64,000 nt of DNA from Pseudokineococcus lusitanus (GCF_003751265.1 NZ_RJKN01000007.1:124001-188000); one strand, 5' to 3'; shown: positions 25,802 through 36,957, counted from the first letter of the stretch. The notes: a model not told the origin generated them from the sequence alone. A program made the numbers and translations.

Positions 25802-26683
25802 ATGGACCTCGCCCTGCACGTCGCCGACTTCACCGGCTTCGGCGCCCCCGAGCACCTCCCGGCCGGTCTCTCCGCCACCGCCCGCGCCGCGGAGGACGCC
25901 GGCTTCACGACGCTGACGCTGATGGACCACTGGTTCCAGATGGACGCGCTGGCCCCGGCCACCGACCCGATGCTCGAGGGGTACACGACCCTCGGCTACC
26001 TCGCCGGGCGGACCGAGCGCCTCCGGCTCGGGCTGCTGGTCACCGGGGTCACCTACCGCCACCCCGGGCTGCTCGCCAAGACCGTGGCCACCCTCGACGT
26101 GCTCTCCGGCGGTCGTGCGCTGCTCGGCATCGGCGCCGCCTGGTACGAGCGCGAGCACCTCGGCCTCGGCGTGCCGTTCCCGCCCGTCGCGGAGCGCTTC
26201 GAGCGGCTGGAGGAGGCGCTCGCGATCTGCGGGCAGATGTGGGGCGAGGAGGTCGGTCCCTTCGCCGGCCGTCACCACCGGCTCGCGGAGACCCTCTGCG
26301 TGCCGCGACCGCTGCAGGCGGCCGGGCGGCTCGCCGGGCCGCCGGTGCTCGTCGGGGGGATGGGGGAGCGGAAGACGCTGCGCCTGGTGGCCCGGTACGC
26401 GGACGCGTGCAACCTCTTCGACGCGGGTCCCGACGTCGTCGCCCACAAGCTGGCGGTGCTGGACCGGCACTGCGAGGACGTCGGGCGGGACCCGGCCGAG
26501 GTGACCCGGACCGTCGTCACCGGGACCGACCCGCTCGCCGACCCCGACGCCTTCGTGGCGGCGATGGGCGCCTACGCCGACCTCGGCGTCACGACGGTGT
26601 GGGTGGGCTCCGCCGGCCCCGACCTGCCCGCGTGGGTCACCCGGGTGGGCGGCGAGGTCGGGGCGCGGCTGGCCGGGCTCTGA
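25802..26683 (+). CDS. LLM class F420-dependent oxidoreductase
   Basis: 293 aa, bacterial-luciferase-like TIM barrel. Signatures: ARAAEDAGFTTLTLMDHWFQM, LGYLAGRTERLRLGLLVTGVTYRHPGLLAKTVATLDVLSGGRALLGIGAAWYEREH, ERLEEALAICGQMW and PVLVGGMGERKTLRLVARYADACNLF. These fit the F420-using branch common in actinomycetes, but FMN use cannot be excluded. The substrate is unknown. The ATG at 25802 has a CACACT -10-like box 6 nt upstream. It is convergent with the DHA2 efflux gene. Confidence 0.9.
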   Translation: MDLALHVADFTGFGAPEHLPAGLSATARAAEDAGFTTLTLMDHWFQMDALAPATDPMLEGYTTLGYLAGRTERLRLGLLVTGVTYRHPGLLAKTVATLDVLSGGRALLGIGAAWYEREHLGLGVPFPPVAERFERLEEALAICGQMWGEEVGPFAGRHHRLAETLCVPRPLQAAGRLAGPPVLVGGMGERKTLRLVARYADACNLFDAGPDVVAHKLAVLDRHCEDVGRDPAEVTRTVVTGTDPLADPDAFVAAMGAYADLGVTTVWVGSAGPDLPAWVTRVGGEVGARLAGL

Positions 26684-26726
26684 GGCGCCGCGACCGCGAC
26701 GCCCCGCCCGCGCGGTGGCGCGGCCC

Positions 26727-28244
26727 TCACGCGGACGCCGCGGCCGGCTCCTCGGTGGAGCGGGAGCTGGTCAGCGTCCTTGCGCCGAGCCCGGCGAGGA
26801 GACCGACGACGACGGCCAGGGCGGCGAAGGCGACCCGCTCGCCGTGGAAGAAGGCCGTCACCAGCTCGGTGCTCCACGTGCCGGCGGGCAGGGTGGCGGT
26901 GACCAGGGTGGCGATCAGCGTGCCGACCACGGCGGTGCCGACGCTCGTGCCGACCTCCTGCGCGGTGTCGTTGAGGGAGGCGGCCAGGGACGTGCGGTCG
27001 GCCGGTGCGGCGCTGACGAGGGCGACGGCGCAGATGGTCATCACCGTGCGCAGCCCGACGGTCATGACGACCAGGCAGGCGGCGATCACCGGGTAGCCGT
27101 GGTCGACGCCGACGGCCAGGCCCGCCAGGGAGGCGGTGAGGAGCCCGGCGCCGACGAGGCAGGCGACCCGGTGGCCGAGCCGCTGCGCGAGCCGCTCGGA
27201 GACCGGCGTCGCGGCGATCATCGTGAGGATGACCGGCAGGTTGGCCAGGCCGGCCCGGACGGGGGTCCAGCCGTAGGCGTACTGGAAGTGCAGGACGAGG
27301 CTGAACATCACCGCGGCCATGGCGATCGACGTGCCGACCTGGGCGACGGCCGCGCCGCGGACCGTGCCGTCGCGGAAGACGGCGAGGTCGAGCATCGGCT
27401 GCGGCGTCCGGCGCTCGTGGCGCACGAAGGCGGTGAGGGCGAGGACCGCTCCCAGGGCGGAGCCGGTGGTGGCCAGGGAGAGCCAGCCGTGCTCGACGCC
27501 GCTCGTCAGCGTCCAGCACGCCAGGCCGATCGTGGCGGTGGAGAGCAGGGCGCCGGGCAGGTCGAGGCGGTCGGTGGTGAGGTCCTCGGGGCGGTCGGCG
27601 GCGACGCCGCGGCGCACGCCGACCCAGGCGACGAGCGCGACCGGCGCGTTGACCACCAGCAGCCACTCCCAGCCGACGTGGGCGAGGGCCGTGCCCCCGA
27701 GCAGCGGGCCGAGGACGAACCCGCTCAGGCCGACGACGATCATCACGGTCATGGCGCGCATGCGCAGCGCCTCGTCGTCGAAGAGGCGGAACACCAGGGA
27801 GTTGGTGATCGGCGCCATCATCGCGGCGGCGACGCCGAGGGCGGCGCGCAGGGCGATGAGCTCGCCCGCGGTCGTCACGAGCGCGGCGAGCAGGCTGACG
27901 AGGCCGAAGGTGGCCAGGCCGACGAGGAGCACCCGCCGGCGGCCGAGCCGGTCGGCGGCCGAGCCGGCCGTCAGCAGCAGCCCGCCGAAGGTGAGCGAGT
28001 AGGCGCCCGTCACCCACTGCAGGGCGGTGGTGCCGCTTCCCAGGTCCCGGCCGATGGTCGGCAGGGCGATCGTCAGCAGCGTGTTGTCGACCATCTCCAC
28101 GAAGAAGGCCAGGCACAGCGCGAGCAGCGGGACCCACGCCGCGCGCAGCGACGTGTACGTGGTGGGGGCCGTCGTCGCCGCGGCCGGCGTCAGGGGCATC
28201 GGGGGCGTCAGGGGCGTCTGGGCGGGCGGGGTGCTGGGGCTCAC
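26727..28244 (-). CDS. DHA2 family MFS drug efflux transporter
   Basis: 505 aa with 14 predicted helices. Motif A appears as GSAADRLGRRRVLL and motif C as GLSGFVLGPLLGGTAL; the first helix LLALCLAFFVEMVDNTLLTIALPTIGRDL is typical of the EmrB/QacA proton antiporters. It should export a hydrophobic or cationic drug. The GTG at 28244 follows GAGGAGAG. It is divergent from a TetR gene, and two operator palindromes lie between them, so induction by a TetR ligand is expected. Confidence 0.92.
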   Translation of the reverse strand: MSPSTPPAQTPLTPPMPLTPAAATTAPTTYTSLRAAWVPLLALCLAFFVEMVDNTLLTIALPTIGRDLGSGTTALQWVTGAYSLTFGGLLLTAGSAADRLGRRRVLLVGLATFGLVSLLAALVTTAGELIALRAALGVAAAMMAPITNSLVFRLFDDEALRMRAMTVMIVVGLSGFVLGPLLGGTALAHVGWEWLLVVNAPVALVAWVGVRRGVAADRPEDLTTDRLDLPGALLSTATIGLACWTLTSGVEHGWLSLATTGSALGAVLALTAFVRHERRTPQPMLDLAVFRDGTVRGAAVAQVGTSIAMAAVMFSLVLHFQYAYGWTPVRAGLANLPVILTMIAATPVSERLAQRLGHRVACLVGAGLLTASLAGLAVGVDHGYPVIAACLVVMTVGLRTVMTICAVALVSAAPADRTSLAASLNDTAQEVGTSVGTAVVGTLIATLVTATLPAGTWSTELVTAFFHGERVAFAALAVVVGLLAGLGARTLTSSRSTEEPAAASA

Positions 28245-28275
28245 GGCGTCTCTCCTCTCGGTGGGGGCCGTCCGT

Positions 28276-28312
28276 ACCGAACGACGTTCGAGACTGTAGA
28301 ACGACGTTCGGT
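28276..28312. promoter_or_regulatory. Tandem TetR operators between efflux and regulator genes
   Basis: Two copies of GAACGACGTTC occur 20 bp apart (28279-28289 and 28299-28309), each a GAACG/CGTTC palindrome around a central A. The flanks also mirror each other (ACCGAACG at 28276 against CGTTCGGT ending at 28312). The two sites are about two helical turns apart, allowing side-by-side dimers. Confidence 0.85.
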
Positions 28313-28334
28313 CCGGTGTCCAGGCTGTGGTGGG

Positions 28335-29087
28335 ATGAGGGCCATGGCCGACCCGGAGAGCCCACGCAGGTCCCGGCCCGAGCGCCCCGGTGGCCGTGGC
28401 GGGACCGGCGGGCGCGCACCCCGGCGCCGCGCCTCGCACTCCCTGGAGGCCGTGGTCGCCGAGGCCGTCGCCCTGCTCGACGAGGCGGGGGAGCAGGCGC
28501 TGACCTTCCGCGCGCTCGCCGCCCGGCTGGGCGGCGGGGTCGGCAGCATCTACTGGTACGTCTCCGGCAAGGACGAGCTCGTCGACCGGGCCAGCGACCA
28601 CGTGCTCGCCTCGGTCCTCGCGGCGACGGATCGCCGCACCGGCTCCGAGGACCCGGTCGACGACGTCCGGGCCATCGCCGTGTCCCTCTTCGACGCGCTG
28701 GTCACCCGCCCGTGGCTGGGTGCCTACTTCCTCCGCGACGCGGAGCTGCAGCCGAACGGCCTGCTGCTCTACGAGCGGCTCGGGCAGCAGGTGATGAGGC
28801 TGGGGATGGCGCCCCGCCCGACCTTCGAGGCCGTGTCGGCCGTGATGGGCTTCGTCATCGGCACCGCCGCCGACCTGGGGCGCACGCCCCGGGCCGACGC
28901 CGACGCGGACGGCCGCGACGCGGGACTCGGCGACGTCGTCGAGCGGTGGCGCGGCCTCGACGAGGCGGCGTTCCCCTTCGTGCACCTGGTGCTCGAGGAG
29001 TTCGCCACCCACGACGACGGGGAGCAGTTCCGCGCGGGGCTGGACCTCCTGCTCGCGGGGGTGCGCCTGCGCGCCTCCCGGGGCTGA
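28335..29087 (+). CDS. TetR/AcrR family transcriptional regulator
   Basis: 250 aa (ATG at 28335; an in-frame ATG at 28344 is equally possible). After a basic low-complexity N-terminus, the TetR helix-turn-helix reads VVAEAVALLDEAGEQALTFRALAARLGGGVGSIYWYVSGKDELVDRASDHVL. The C-terminal ligand domain is of the TetR_C type (PWLGAYFLRDAELQPNGLLLYERLGQQVM, AFPFVHLVLEEFATHDD, FRAGLDLLLAGVR). It most likely represses itself and the divergent DHA2 transporter through the two palindromes. It is convergent with the DUF418 gene, 15 bp apart. Confidence 0.9.
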   Translation: MRAMADPESPRRSRPERPGGRGGTGGRAPRRRASHSLEAVVAEAVALLDEAGEQALTFRALAARLGGGVGSIYWYVSGKDELVDRASDHVLASVLAATDRRTGSEDPVDDVRAIAVSLFDALVTRPWLGAYFLRDAELQPNGLLLYERLGQQVMRLGMAPRPTFEAVSAVMGFVIGTAADLGRTPRADADADGRDAGLGDVVERWRGLDEAAFPFVHLVLEEFATHDDGEQFRAGLDLLLAGVRLRASRG

Positions 29088-29102
29088 GGGGCGCGGCCGG
29101 CG

Positions 29103-30158
29103 CTACGTCGCCGAGGTGGTGGGTGCGGCGGGGCGGCGCAGGGGCTGGGCCTGCCACCAGGTCGCCGTCCGCCACAGGTGCTCGAGCGGTCCCTGCGGGT
29201 AGCGGCGCAGCCAGAGGGTCGAGACGACCCACTGGAGGACGAGGACGCCGGCGGCGACGGCGAACAGCTGGGCCCACGGCTCGCCGGCCCGCCAGTCGAG
29301 CGCGCGCCCGGCGAGCAGCACGAGGGGCGTGGCGACGAGGTAGTTCGTCAGCGCCATCCGGCCCAGCGGGGCGAAGACGACCTCCAGCGCTCGCCGCGCC
29401 CGGGTGCGGAGGAGCAGCAGCACCGCGGTGGCGTAGACGCCGGCGAGGGCCAGCCCCGCGACGGCCGAGGAGGTCGAGAAGCCCGACTGCGCCACGGTGC
29501 CCGCCTGCTGCACGAGGGCCGGTGCCGCCACCGCGGCGAAGAGGACGAGCAGCACCGCCGGCCCGCGGGCGCTGGTGCCCCACCGGTCGACGACGCCGTA
29601 CCGCACGAGGGCCGAGCCGAGCAGGAAGAGGCCAGGGACGAGCAGCAGCCCCCCGCTGGTGAGGCCGACCACGACGGGCAGCAGCACGGCGGCCCCCACG
29701 GCGACGGCCCAGCGGGGCAGCCACGTCGAGGGCAGGAGCACGAGCAGGCCCACGACCGCGTACGGGGTCAGCGCCTCGCCGGGGTGCACCAGCTGGTGCA
29801 GCAGCCCCAGCGGCAGCAGCACCAGCAGCCGTCGCAGCAGCACGAGACGGGCCGGGGCGCCGCGCCGCCGCGCCGACTCGAGCATGAGGGAGAACCCGAT
29901 GCCGAAGAGCAGCGAGAAGAGGGGGAAGAAGCGTTGCTGCACGAGCAGCTGCAGCCAGCCGCTGGGGTCGTCGAGGGTCGCCGGCGACGGCGGGAGCTCC
30001 CGTCCGAAGCCGGTGACGGGGCCGATGTTGACGAGGAGGATCCCGCACAGGGCGACGCCGCGGAGCACGTCGAGGGCCACGATGCGCGGTCGGGCGCTGC
30101 CGCTCGGGACATGGACGCGGGCGGGGACGGGTGTCGGCACGTGGGGATTCGTCGTCAC
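29103..30158 (-). CDS. DUF418 domain membrane protein (YeiB-like)
   Basis: 351 aa. The start RIVALDVLRGVALCGILLVNIGPVTG and QRFFPLFSLLFGIGFSLML are hallmarks of the YeiB/DUF418 group. The C-terminus has GRMALTNYLVATPLVLL and LWLRRYPQGPLEHLWRTATW. About nine to ten hydrophobic helices are seen. Members are acyltransferase-3-like membrane proteins of unknown substrate. The GTG at 30158 lacks a strong ribosome site. Divergent from the ABC-F leader region. Confidence 0.9.
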   Translation of the reverse strand: MTTNPHVPTPVPARVHVPSGSARPRIVALDVLRGVALCGILLVNIGPVTGFGRELPPSPATLDDPSGWLQLLVQQRFFPLFSLLFGIGFSLMLESARRRGAPARLVLLRRLLVLLPLGLLHQLVHPGEALTPYAVVGLLVLLPSTWLPRWAVAVGAAVLLPVVVGLTSGGLLLVPGLFLLGSALVRYGVVDRWGTSARGPAVLLVLFAAVAAPALVQQAGTVAQSGFSTSSAVAGLALAGVYATAVLLLLRTRARRALEVVFAPLGRMALTNYLVATPLVLLAGRALDWRAGEPWAQLFAVAAGVLVLQWVVSTLWLRRYPQGPLEHLWRTATWWQAQPLRRPAAPTTSAT

Positions 30159-30293
30159 CCCGGGACCGTGTCATCGGGGGACGCACGGCCGCGTCCGACC
30201 CACGTCTGCTCTCGACGTCGGTGAGGGCGGGCGCCCTCATCCCTTGGTCCTACCCGCACGCGAACGCTCGGGAGCCGGCGGCGAGGCCGGTGC

Positions 30294-30299
30294 TAGCGT
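30294..30299 (+). promoter_or_regulatory. Extended -10 promoter of the ABC-F leader
   Basis: TGC-TAGCGT ending at 30299 is an extended -10 placed 6 nt before the leader ATG at 30306, so the transcript would start at or next to that ATG. No convincing -35 is visible, which suggests need for an activator or reliance on the extended -10. Confidence 0.55.
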
Positions 30300-30305
30300 C
30301 GAGGT

Positions 30306-30359
30306 ATGTGCTCTCCCGCGTGCGGCCCATGGTCGCAGAAGGTGCGCGTCGTCGCCTGA
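30306..30359 (+). CDS. Putative leader peptide upstream of ABC-F gene
   Basis: A 17-codon reading frame MCSPACGPWSQKVRVVA ends in TGA at 30357-30359. It starts 6 nt after an extended -10, so it would be read from a leaderless mRNA. It lies 102 nt before the ABC-F start, with a hairpin between them (30391-30416). Resistance ABC-F genes are often controlled by ribosome stalling on such leader peptides; that role here is inferred from position and form. Too short for homology by eye. Confidence 0.5.
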   Translation: MCSPACGPWSQKVRVVA

Positions 30360-30390
30360 CGGCGGCGCCCTCCTGACCCGACCCGCGCTC

Positions 30391-30416
30391 GCCGTCCCGG
30401 TTCCCCGCCGGGCGGC
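30391..30416 (+). promoter_or_regulatory. Hairpin between leader peptide and ABC-F start
   Basis: GCCG-T-CCCGG (30391-30400) pairs with CCGGGCGGC (30408-30416), nine pairs with one bulged T and a 7-base loop. It could be the attenuating structure of the leader. A GGCGGC run at 30361-30366, right after the leader stop, could compete for the same left arm. Confidence 0.45.
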
Positions 30417-30461
30417 CCCTGCTGCGCTGCCCGGCTCGACGACGAGCTGTGGAGCACCCCC

Positions 30462-32162
<1,701 letters not shown>

Positions 32163-32293
32163 CAGGGGCACGGCCACGTGGCACGGCGACGGCACCGCGG
32201 TGGCGGACCACGCCCGAGCCACCGGTCGAGGACGCCCCGCGTCGCCGCCGACCGGGCGGCCGGCTGTCGGGAACAGCGACGCGCCGAGCAAGG

Positions 32294-32312
32294 TTGAGCG
32301 ACGTAGACTCAA
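32294..32312. promoter_or_regulatory. HAIR operator upstream of clpB
   Basis: TTGAG-N9-CTCAA at 32294-32312 with exact HAIR spacing, overlapping a possible -10 TAGACT (32304-32309), about 65 bp before the clpB start. This places clpB under HspR together with dnaK. Confidence 0.88.
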
Positions 32313-32376
32313 CTCTCGACCGTGAGGTCGACAGGCCACACCGCCGGGCCACCCGGCACGCACGAGGAGGCAGCGC

Positions 32377-35103
32377 TTGGACGCCGACTTCACCACCCGC
32401 ACCCGCGAGGCCATCACCACCGCCGTCCAGGCGGCGGCGGGGGCCGGCAACCCCCAGGTCGAGACGTCGCACCTGCTCGACGCCCTGCTCGCCGACGCGA
32501 AGGGCGTCGTCGGCGGGCTGCTCGAGGCCGTCGGGGCGGCCCCGGCCGACGTCCGCCGGCAGGCGCAGGCGCTCGTCGCCGCGCTGCCGCGCACGTCCGG
32601 CAGCAGCGTCGCGCAGCCGCAGCTGTCGCGCGGCGCCCTCGCCGCCGTGCCGCTCGCGCAGCAGGAGATGCGGGCGCTCGGTGACTCCTACGTGTCCACC
32701 GAGCACCTGCTGCTCGCGCTCGCGGCCGGCACGGACGGCGTCGGCGAGCTCCTGCGCGGCGCCGGGGCGTCCCGCGACGCCCTGCTCGAGGCGCTGCCGC
32801 AGGTCCGCGGCGGCGCGAAGGTCACGACGCCGGACCCCGAGGGCACCTACCAGGCGCTCGAGAAGTACGGCGTGGACCTCACCCGCGCCGCCCGCGAGGG
32901 CAAGCTGGACCCCGTGGTCGGCCGTGACGCCGAGATCCGCCGTGTCGTCCAGGTGCTCTCGCGCCGCACGAAGAACAACCCCGTCCTCATCGGCGAGCCC
33001 GGCGTCGGCAAGACCGCCGTCGTCGAGGGCCTCGCGCAGCGCGTCGTCGACGGCGACGTGCCGGAGTCGTTGCGCGGCAAGCGGATCATCTCGCTCGACC
33101 TGGCGGCGATGGTCGCGGGCGCCAAGTACCGCGGCGAGTTCGAGGAGCGGCTCAAGGCCGTCCTCGCCGAGGTGCAGGGCTCGGGCGGCGAGGTCGTCAC
33201 CTTCATCGACGAGCTCCACACCGTCGTCGGCGCGGGCGGCGGCGGGGACGGCTCGATGGACGCCGGCAACATGCTCAAGCCGATGCTCGCCCGCGGCGAG
33301 CTCCGGCTGGTGGGGGCGACGACGCTCGACGAGTACCGCGAGCGCATCGAGAAGGACCCGGCGCTCGAGCGCCGCTTCCAGCAGGTCTTCGTCGGCGAGC
33401 CCGACGTCGCCGACACCGTGACGATCCTGCGCGGCCTCAAGGAGCGGTACGAGGCGCACCACAAGGTCACCATCACCGACGGTGCGCTCGTCGCCGCGGC
33501 CACGCTGTCCGACCGCTACATCACCGGACGCCGCCTGCCCGACAAGGCGATCGACCTCGTCGACGAGGCGGCGTCGCGGCTGCGGATGGAGCTCGACTCC
33601 TCGCCCGTCGAGGTGGACGAGCTCGCCCGCTCCGTCGACCGGCTCGTCATGGAGGAGATGGCGCTCGGCAAGGCGGCCGAGGACGACCCCGGCGCGGCCG
33701 AGCGCCTCGAGCGGCTGCGTGCCGACCTCGCCGACCGCCGCGAGCGGCTCGCCGGGCTGTCCGCCCGGTGGGAGCGCGAGAAGAGCGGCGTCAACCGGGT
33801 CGGCGAGCTGCTCGCCCGGCTGGAGGCGCTGCGCTCGGACGCCGACCGCGCCGTGCGCGAGACCGACTGGGAGACGGCCTCGCGGCTGCGCTACCAGGAC
33901 GTCCCCGCGCTCGAGCGCGAGCTCGAGGCGGCGCAGGCGCAGGAGGAGGAGATCGGCGCGAACGAGCCGATGGTCGCCCAGAAGGTGGGGGCGGACGACG
34001 TCGCCGACGTCGTCGCCATGTGGACCGGCATCCCCGCCGGCCGCCTGCTGGAGGGCGAGCGCGACAAGCTCCTGCGGATGGAGGAGGTGCTCGGCCGCCG
34101 GCTCGTCGGCCAGCGCCGCGCCGTCGAGGCCGTCAGCGACGCCGTCCGGCGCAGCCGCGCGGGCATCGGCGACCCCGACCGCCCCACGGGCTCCTTCCTC
34201 TTCCTCGGCCCCACCGGCGTCGGCAAGACCGAGCTGGCGAAGGCGCTCGCCGACTTCCTCTTCGACGACGAGCGGGCCATGGTCCGCATCGACATGAGCG
34301 AGTACGGCGAGAAGCACTCCGTCGCACGGCTCGTCGGTGCCCCTCCGGGCTACGTGGGGTACGACCAGGGCGGCCAGCTCACCGAGGCCGTCCGCCGGCG
34401 CCCGTACAGCGTCGTCCTCCTCGACGAGGTCGAGAAGGCGCACCCGGACGTCTTCGACGTGCTCCTGCAGGTGCTCGACGACGGCCGCCTCACCGACGGC
34501 CAGGGCCGGACGGTCGACTTCCGGACGACCCTGCTCGTCATGACGAGCAACCTCGGCTCGCAGCACCTCGTCGACCCGACCGCCTCCCGCGAGGCACGCC
34601 ACGGCGCGGTGATGGCCGAGGTGGAGCGGGCCTTCAAGCCCGAGCTGCTCAACCGGCTCGACGAGGTCGTCGTCTTCGACCCGCTGGGCACCGAGGAGCT
34701 CGGCAGCATCGTGGGGCTCGCGGTCGAGCGGCTGGCCGCCCGGCTGGCCGACCGCCGTCTGGGGCTCGAGGTGACGCCGGCCGCGCGGGAGTGGCTGGCG
34801 CTCGAGGCCTACGACCCGGCGTACGGCGCGCGGCCGCTGCGCCGGCTCGTCCAGCGCGAGGTCGGGGACCGCCTGGCGCGGGCCCTGCTCGCGGGCGAGG
34901 TGGTCGACGGCGACACCGTCGTCGTGGACCTCGACGGCGGCACGGGGGTCGCCGCGGGCGGGGTCCTCGAGCTGACCGCGGCCGGGGCGACGGGCAATGG
35001 CACCGCGGGGGAGGTGCCCGCCACGCCCGCCGGCGAGGAGGTCCTCGGGGGCGCGACCGCGCGGGCGGGGGGCGGGCTCGTCCTGCGCCGGCGCCGCGCC
35101 TGA
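32377..35103 (+). CDS. clpB: ATP-dependent disaggregase ClpB
   Basis: 908 aa. Clp_N repeats (to about 140), AAA-1 with Walker [14 protein letters not shown] and Walker [17 protein letters not shown], the long middle coiled coil (about 415-535), AAA-2 with Walker [14 protein letters not shown] and Walker [15 protein letters not shown], and the C-terminal Clp domain ([18 protein letters not shown]). It rescues aggregated proteins with DnaK. A low-complexity Ala/Gly tail of about 45 residues follows the normal end. The TTG start is fixed by GAGGAGG at the right distance and by homology ([12 protein letters not shown]). One HAIR operator lies upstream. Confidence 0.97.
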   Translation: MDADFTTRTREAITTAVQAAAGAGNPQVETSHLLDALLADAKGVVGGLLEAVGAAPADVRRQAQALVAALPRTSGSSVAQPQLSRGALAAVPLAQQEMRALGDSYVSTEHLLLALAAGTDGVGELLRGAGASRDALLEALPQVRGGAKVTTPDPEGTYQALEKYGVDLTRAAREGKLDPVVGRDAEIRRVVQVLSRRTKNNPVLIGEPGVGKTAVVEGLAQRVVDGDVPESLRGKRIISLDLAAMVAGAKYRGEFEERLKAVLAEVQGSGGEVVTFIDELHTVVGAGGGGDGSMDAGNMLKPMLARGELRLVGATTLDEYRERIEKDPALERRFQQVFVGEPDVADTVTILRGLKERYEAHHKVTITDGALVAAATLSDRYITGRRLPDKAIDLVDEAASRLRMELDSSPVEVDELARSVDRLVMEEMALGKAAEDDPGAAERLERLRADLADRRERLAGLSARWEREKSGVNRVGELLARLEALRSDADRAVRETDWETASRLRYQDVPALERELEAAQAQEEEIGANEPMVAQKVGADDVADVVAMWTGIPAGRLLEGERDKLLRMEEVLGRRLVGQRRAVEAVSDAVRRSRAGIGDPDRPTGSFLFLGPTGVGKTELAKALADFLFDDERAMVRIDMSEYGEKHSVARLVGAPPGYVGYDQGGQLTEAVRRRPYSVVLLDEVEKAHPDVFDVLLQVLDDGRLTDGQGRTVDFRTTLLVMTSNLGSQHLVDPTASREARHGAVMAEVERAFKPELLNRLDEVVVFDPLGTEELGSIVGLAVERLAARLADRRLGLEVTPAAREWLALEAYDPAYGARPLRRLVQREVGDRLARALLAGEVVDGDTVVVDLDGGTGVAAGGVLELTAAGATGNGTAGEVPATPAGEEVLGGATARAGGGLVLRRRRA

Positions 35104-35125
35104 CGCCCCGCCCCCGGGGCCGTCC

Positions 35126-35163
35126 GTCCGCCCGTGTCCTCACAAGTGGGGACACGGGCGGAC
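35126..35163 (+). terminator. Terminator hairpin after clpB
   Basis: Perfect 14-bp inverted repeat (35126-35139 with 35150-35163) with a 10-base loop, beginning 22 bp after the clpB stop. No T-run. Confidence 0.8.
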
Positions 35164-35276
35164 GTCGATCGCGCCCGGCGGGGCCGGGTGGCCGACCTAC
35201 GCTCGCCACGGCCGGCCGTGGCCCGCGGGGGGAGCCATGGCCGGCCCTGCTGCGCCCGGGCCGTCCTCCGCCGGGG

Positions 35277-36041
35277 TCAGCTGCGCGAGCTCACCAGCGC
35301 GCGCGACGCCCACCGGACCACGCCCCGCGGGGCGTGGCGCGCCAGCTGGGTGACGACGGCGTACCGCCGCGACGGCACCGAGAGCACGCGACCGCGGGCC
35401 AGGTCGTCGAGCGCGGTGACGACGACGTCGTCGGCGTCGAGCCAGCCGACGTCGGGCATGCTGCTCATCCGCAGGCCCGCCCGCTCGTGGAACTCGGTAC
35501 GGACGAAGCCCGGGCAGACCGCGCTGACCGCGACGCCGGTGCCGCGCAGCTCGTTCGAGAGGCTCTCGGTGTACGTGGTCACCCACGACTTCACCGCCGA
35601 GTAGCCGCCCATCGTGGCGTAGCCGGCGACGCTGGAGACGTTGAGCACCCCGCCGTGGCCGCGGGCCCGCATGGCCCGCCCGGCGGCGCCGCCCAGCACG
35701 AGCACCGTGCGGCACATGACGTCGAGGGCGCGCTCGTGCACGGAGGTGTCCTCGTCGAGCAGCCGGGCGTGCACGCCGAAGCCGGCGTTGTTGACGAGGA
35801 GGTCGACCGGCCGCGCCGGGTCCTCGAGACGCTCGGCGACGCGGCGGACGTCGTCGCGGTCGGCGAGGTCCGCGGTCATCACCTCGACGTGGACCGCCCG
35901 CCGGCGCAGCTCCTCCGCGGTGCGCTCGAGGCGGGAGCGGTCCCGGGCCACGAGGACGAGGTCGTGGCCGCGGCGGGCCAGCTCGCGGGCGAAGGCCTCG
36001 CCGATGCCGGAGGAGCCGCCCGTGACCAGTGCCGTCGCCAT
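35277..36041 (-). CDS. SDR family oxidoreductase (DltE-like)
   Basis: 254 aa. TGGSSGIG cofactor motif (about residues 7-14), D in TADLADRDDV, LVNNAGFG, Ser in NVSSVAGY, catalytic YSAVKSWV and VCPGFVRTEF. The C-terminus is longer and basic (ARHAPRGVVRWASRAL), as in the DltE/YqjQ-like SDRs. Substrate unknown. The ATG at 36041 gives the canonical N-terminus. It is divergent from xthA, 124 bp apart. About 110 bp of plain intergenic DNA separates its stop from the clpB terminator. Confidence 0.9.
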   Translation of the reverse strand: MATALVTGGSSGIGEAFARELARRGHDLVLVARDRSRLERTAEELRRRAVHVEVMTADLADRDDVRRVAERLEDPARPVDLLVNNAGFGVHARLLDEDTSVHERALDVMCRTVLVLGGAAGRAMRARGHGGVLNVSSVAGYATMGGYSAVKSWVTTYTESLSNELRGTGVAVSAVCPGFVRTEFHERAGLRMSSMPDVGWLDADDVVVTALDDLARGRVLSVPSRRYAVVTQLARHAPRGVVRWASRALVSSRS

Positions 36042-36151
36042 GGGGCGACGGTAGCGACCGTCGCGCCCCGGGCCGTGCCGCCCCGGTGAGGTCCTCCTCG
36101 GGCCGCCCGGGACGGCCCGGGCACCGGGCGGCACCCCTGGGAGGCCGCCGG

Positions 36152-36157
36152 TAGCGT
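36152..36157 (+). promoter_or_regulatory. -10 box of a leaderless xthA transcript
   Basis: TAGCGT ends 8 nt before the xthA GTG, with no ribosome site between, as expected for a leaderless mRNA. Confidence 0.5.
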
Positions 36158-36165
36158 CGCCGTCC

Positions 36166-36957
36166 GTGCGCATCGCGACCTGGAACGTCAACTCCGTCCG
36201 CGCCCGTCTCGACCGGCTCGTCGCCTGGCTCGAGCGCAGCGACGTCGACGTCCTCGCGGTCCAGGAGACCAAGTGCAAGGACGAGCAGTTCCCCGAGGAG
36301 GCCCTGCGGGCCGCCGGGTACGAGAGCGCGCACCACGGCCTGAGCCAGTGGAACGGCGTCGCGGTGCTGTCCCGGGTCGGGCTGGAGGACGTGCGGGTCG
36401 GCTTCCCCGGGCAGCCGGGCTTCGGCGAGCCGGCGGCGGCCGAGGCCCGCGCGGTCGGCGCCCGCTGCGGCGGCGTGGACGTCTGGAGCCTCTACGTCCC
36501 CAACGGCCGCGCCCTCGACGACCCGCACTACGTCTACAAGCTCGAGTGGCTGGCACGGCTGCGCGACGCCGGCGCGCAGTGGCTCGCCGACGACCCCGAG
36601 GCCCAGGTGGCGCTGTGCGGCGACTGGAACGTCGCCCCGCTGGACGAGGACGTCTGGGACCCGGCGCTCTTCGCCACGAGCACGCACGTCTCCGAGCCCG
36701 AGCGCGAGGCCTTCCGGGCCGTCGTCGACGCCGGGTACGCCGACGTCGTGCGCCCGCACACGCCGGGGCCGGGCACCTACACGTACTGGGACTACACGCA
36801 GCTGCGCTTCCCGCGCCGCGAGGGCATGCGCATCGACTTCGCCCTCTGCTCGCCGGCGCTCGCCGCCCGCGTCACCGGCGCGTCGATCGACCGCCAGGAG
36901 CGCAAGGGCAAGGGCGCGAGCGACCACGCGCCCGTCGTCGTCGAGCTCGGGGACTGA
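36166..36957 (+). CDS. xthA: Exodeoxyribonuclease III (AP endonuclease)
   Basis: 263 aa. Exonuclease-endonuclease-phosphatase fold: RIATWNVNSVRARL, VLAVQETKCKDEQFP (metal Glu), WSLYVPNGR (Tyr), CGDWNVAP (Asp/Asn), DFALCSPALA and GASDHAPVVVEL (catalytic Asp-His). It repairs abasic sites and has 3'-5' exonuclease activity. The GTG at 36166 is 8 nt after a TAGCGT -10 box. It is convergent with the membrane-protein gene at 36969. Confidence 0.96.
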   Translation: MRIATWNVNSVRARLDRLVAWLERSDVDVLAVQETKCKDEQFPEEALRAAGYESAHHGLSQWNGVAVLSRVGLEDVRVGFPGQPGFGEPAAAEARAVGARCGGVDVWSLYVPNGRALDDPHYVYKLEWLARLRDAGAQWLADDPEAQVALCGDWNVAPLDEDVWDPALFATSTHVSEPEREAFRAVVDAGYADVVRPHTPGPGTYTYWDYTQLRFPRREGMRIDFALCSPALAARVTGASIDRQERKGKGASDHAPVVVELGD

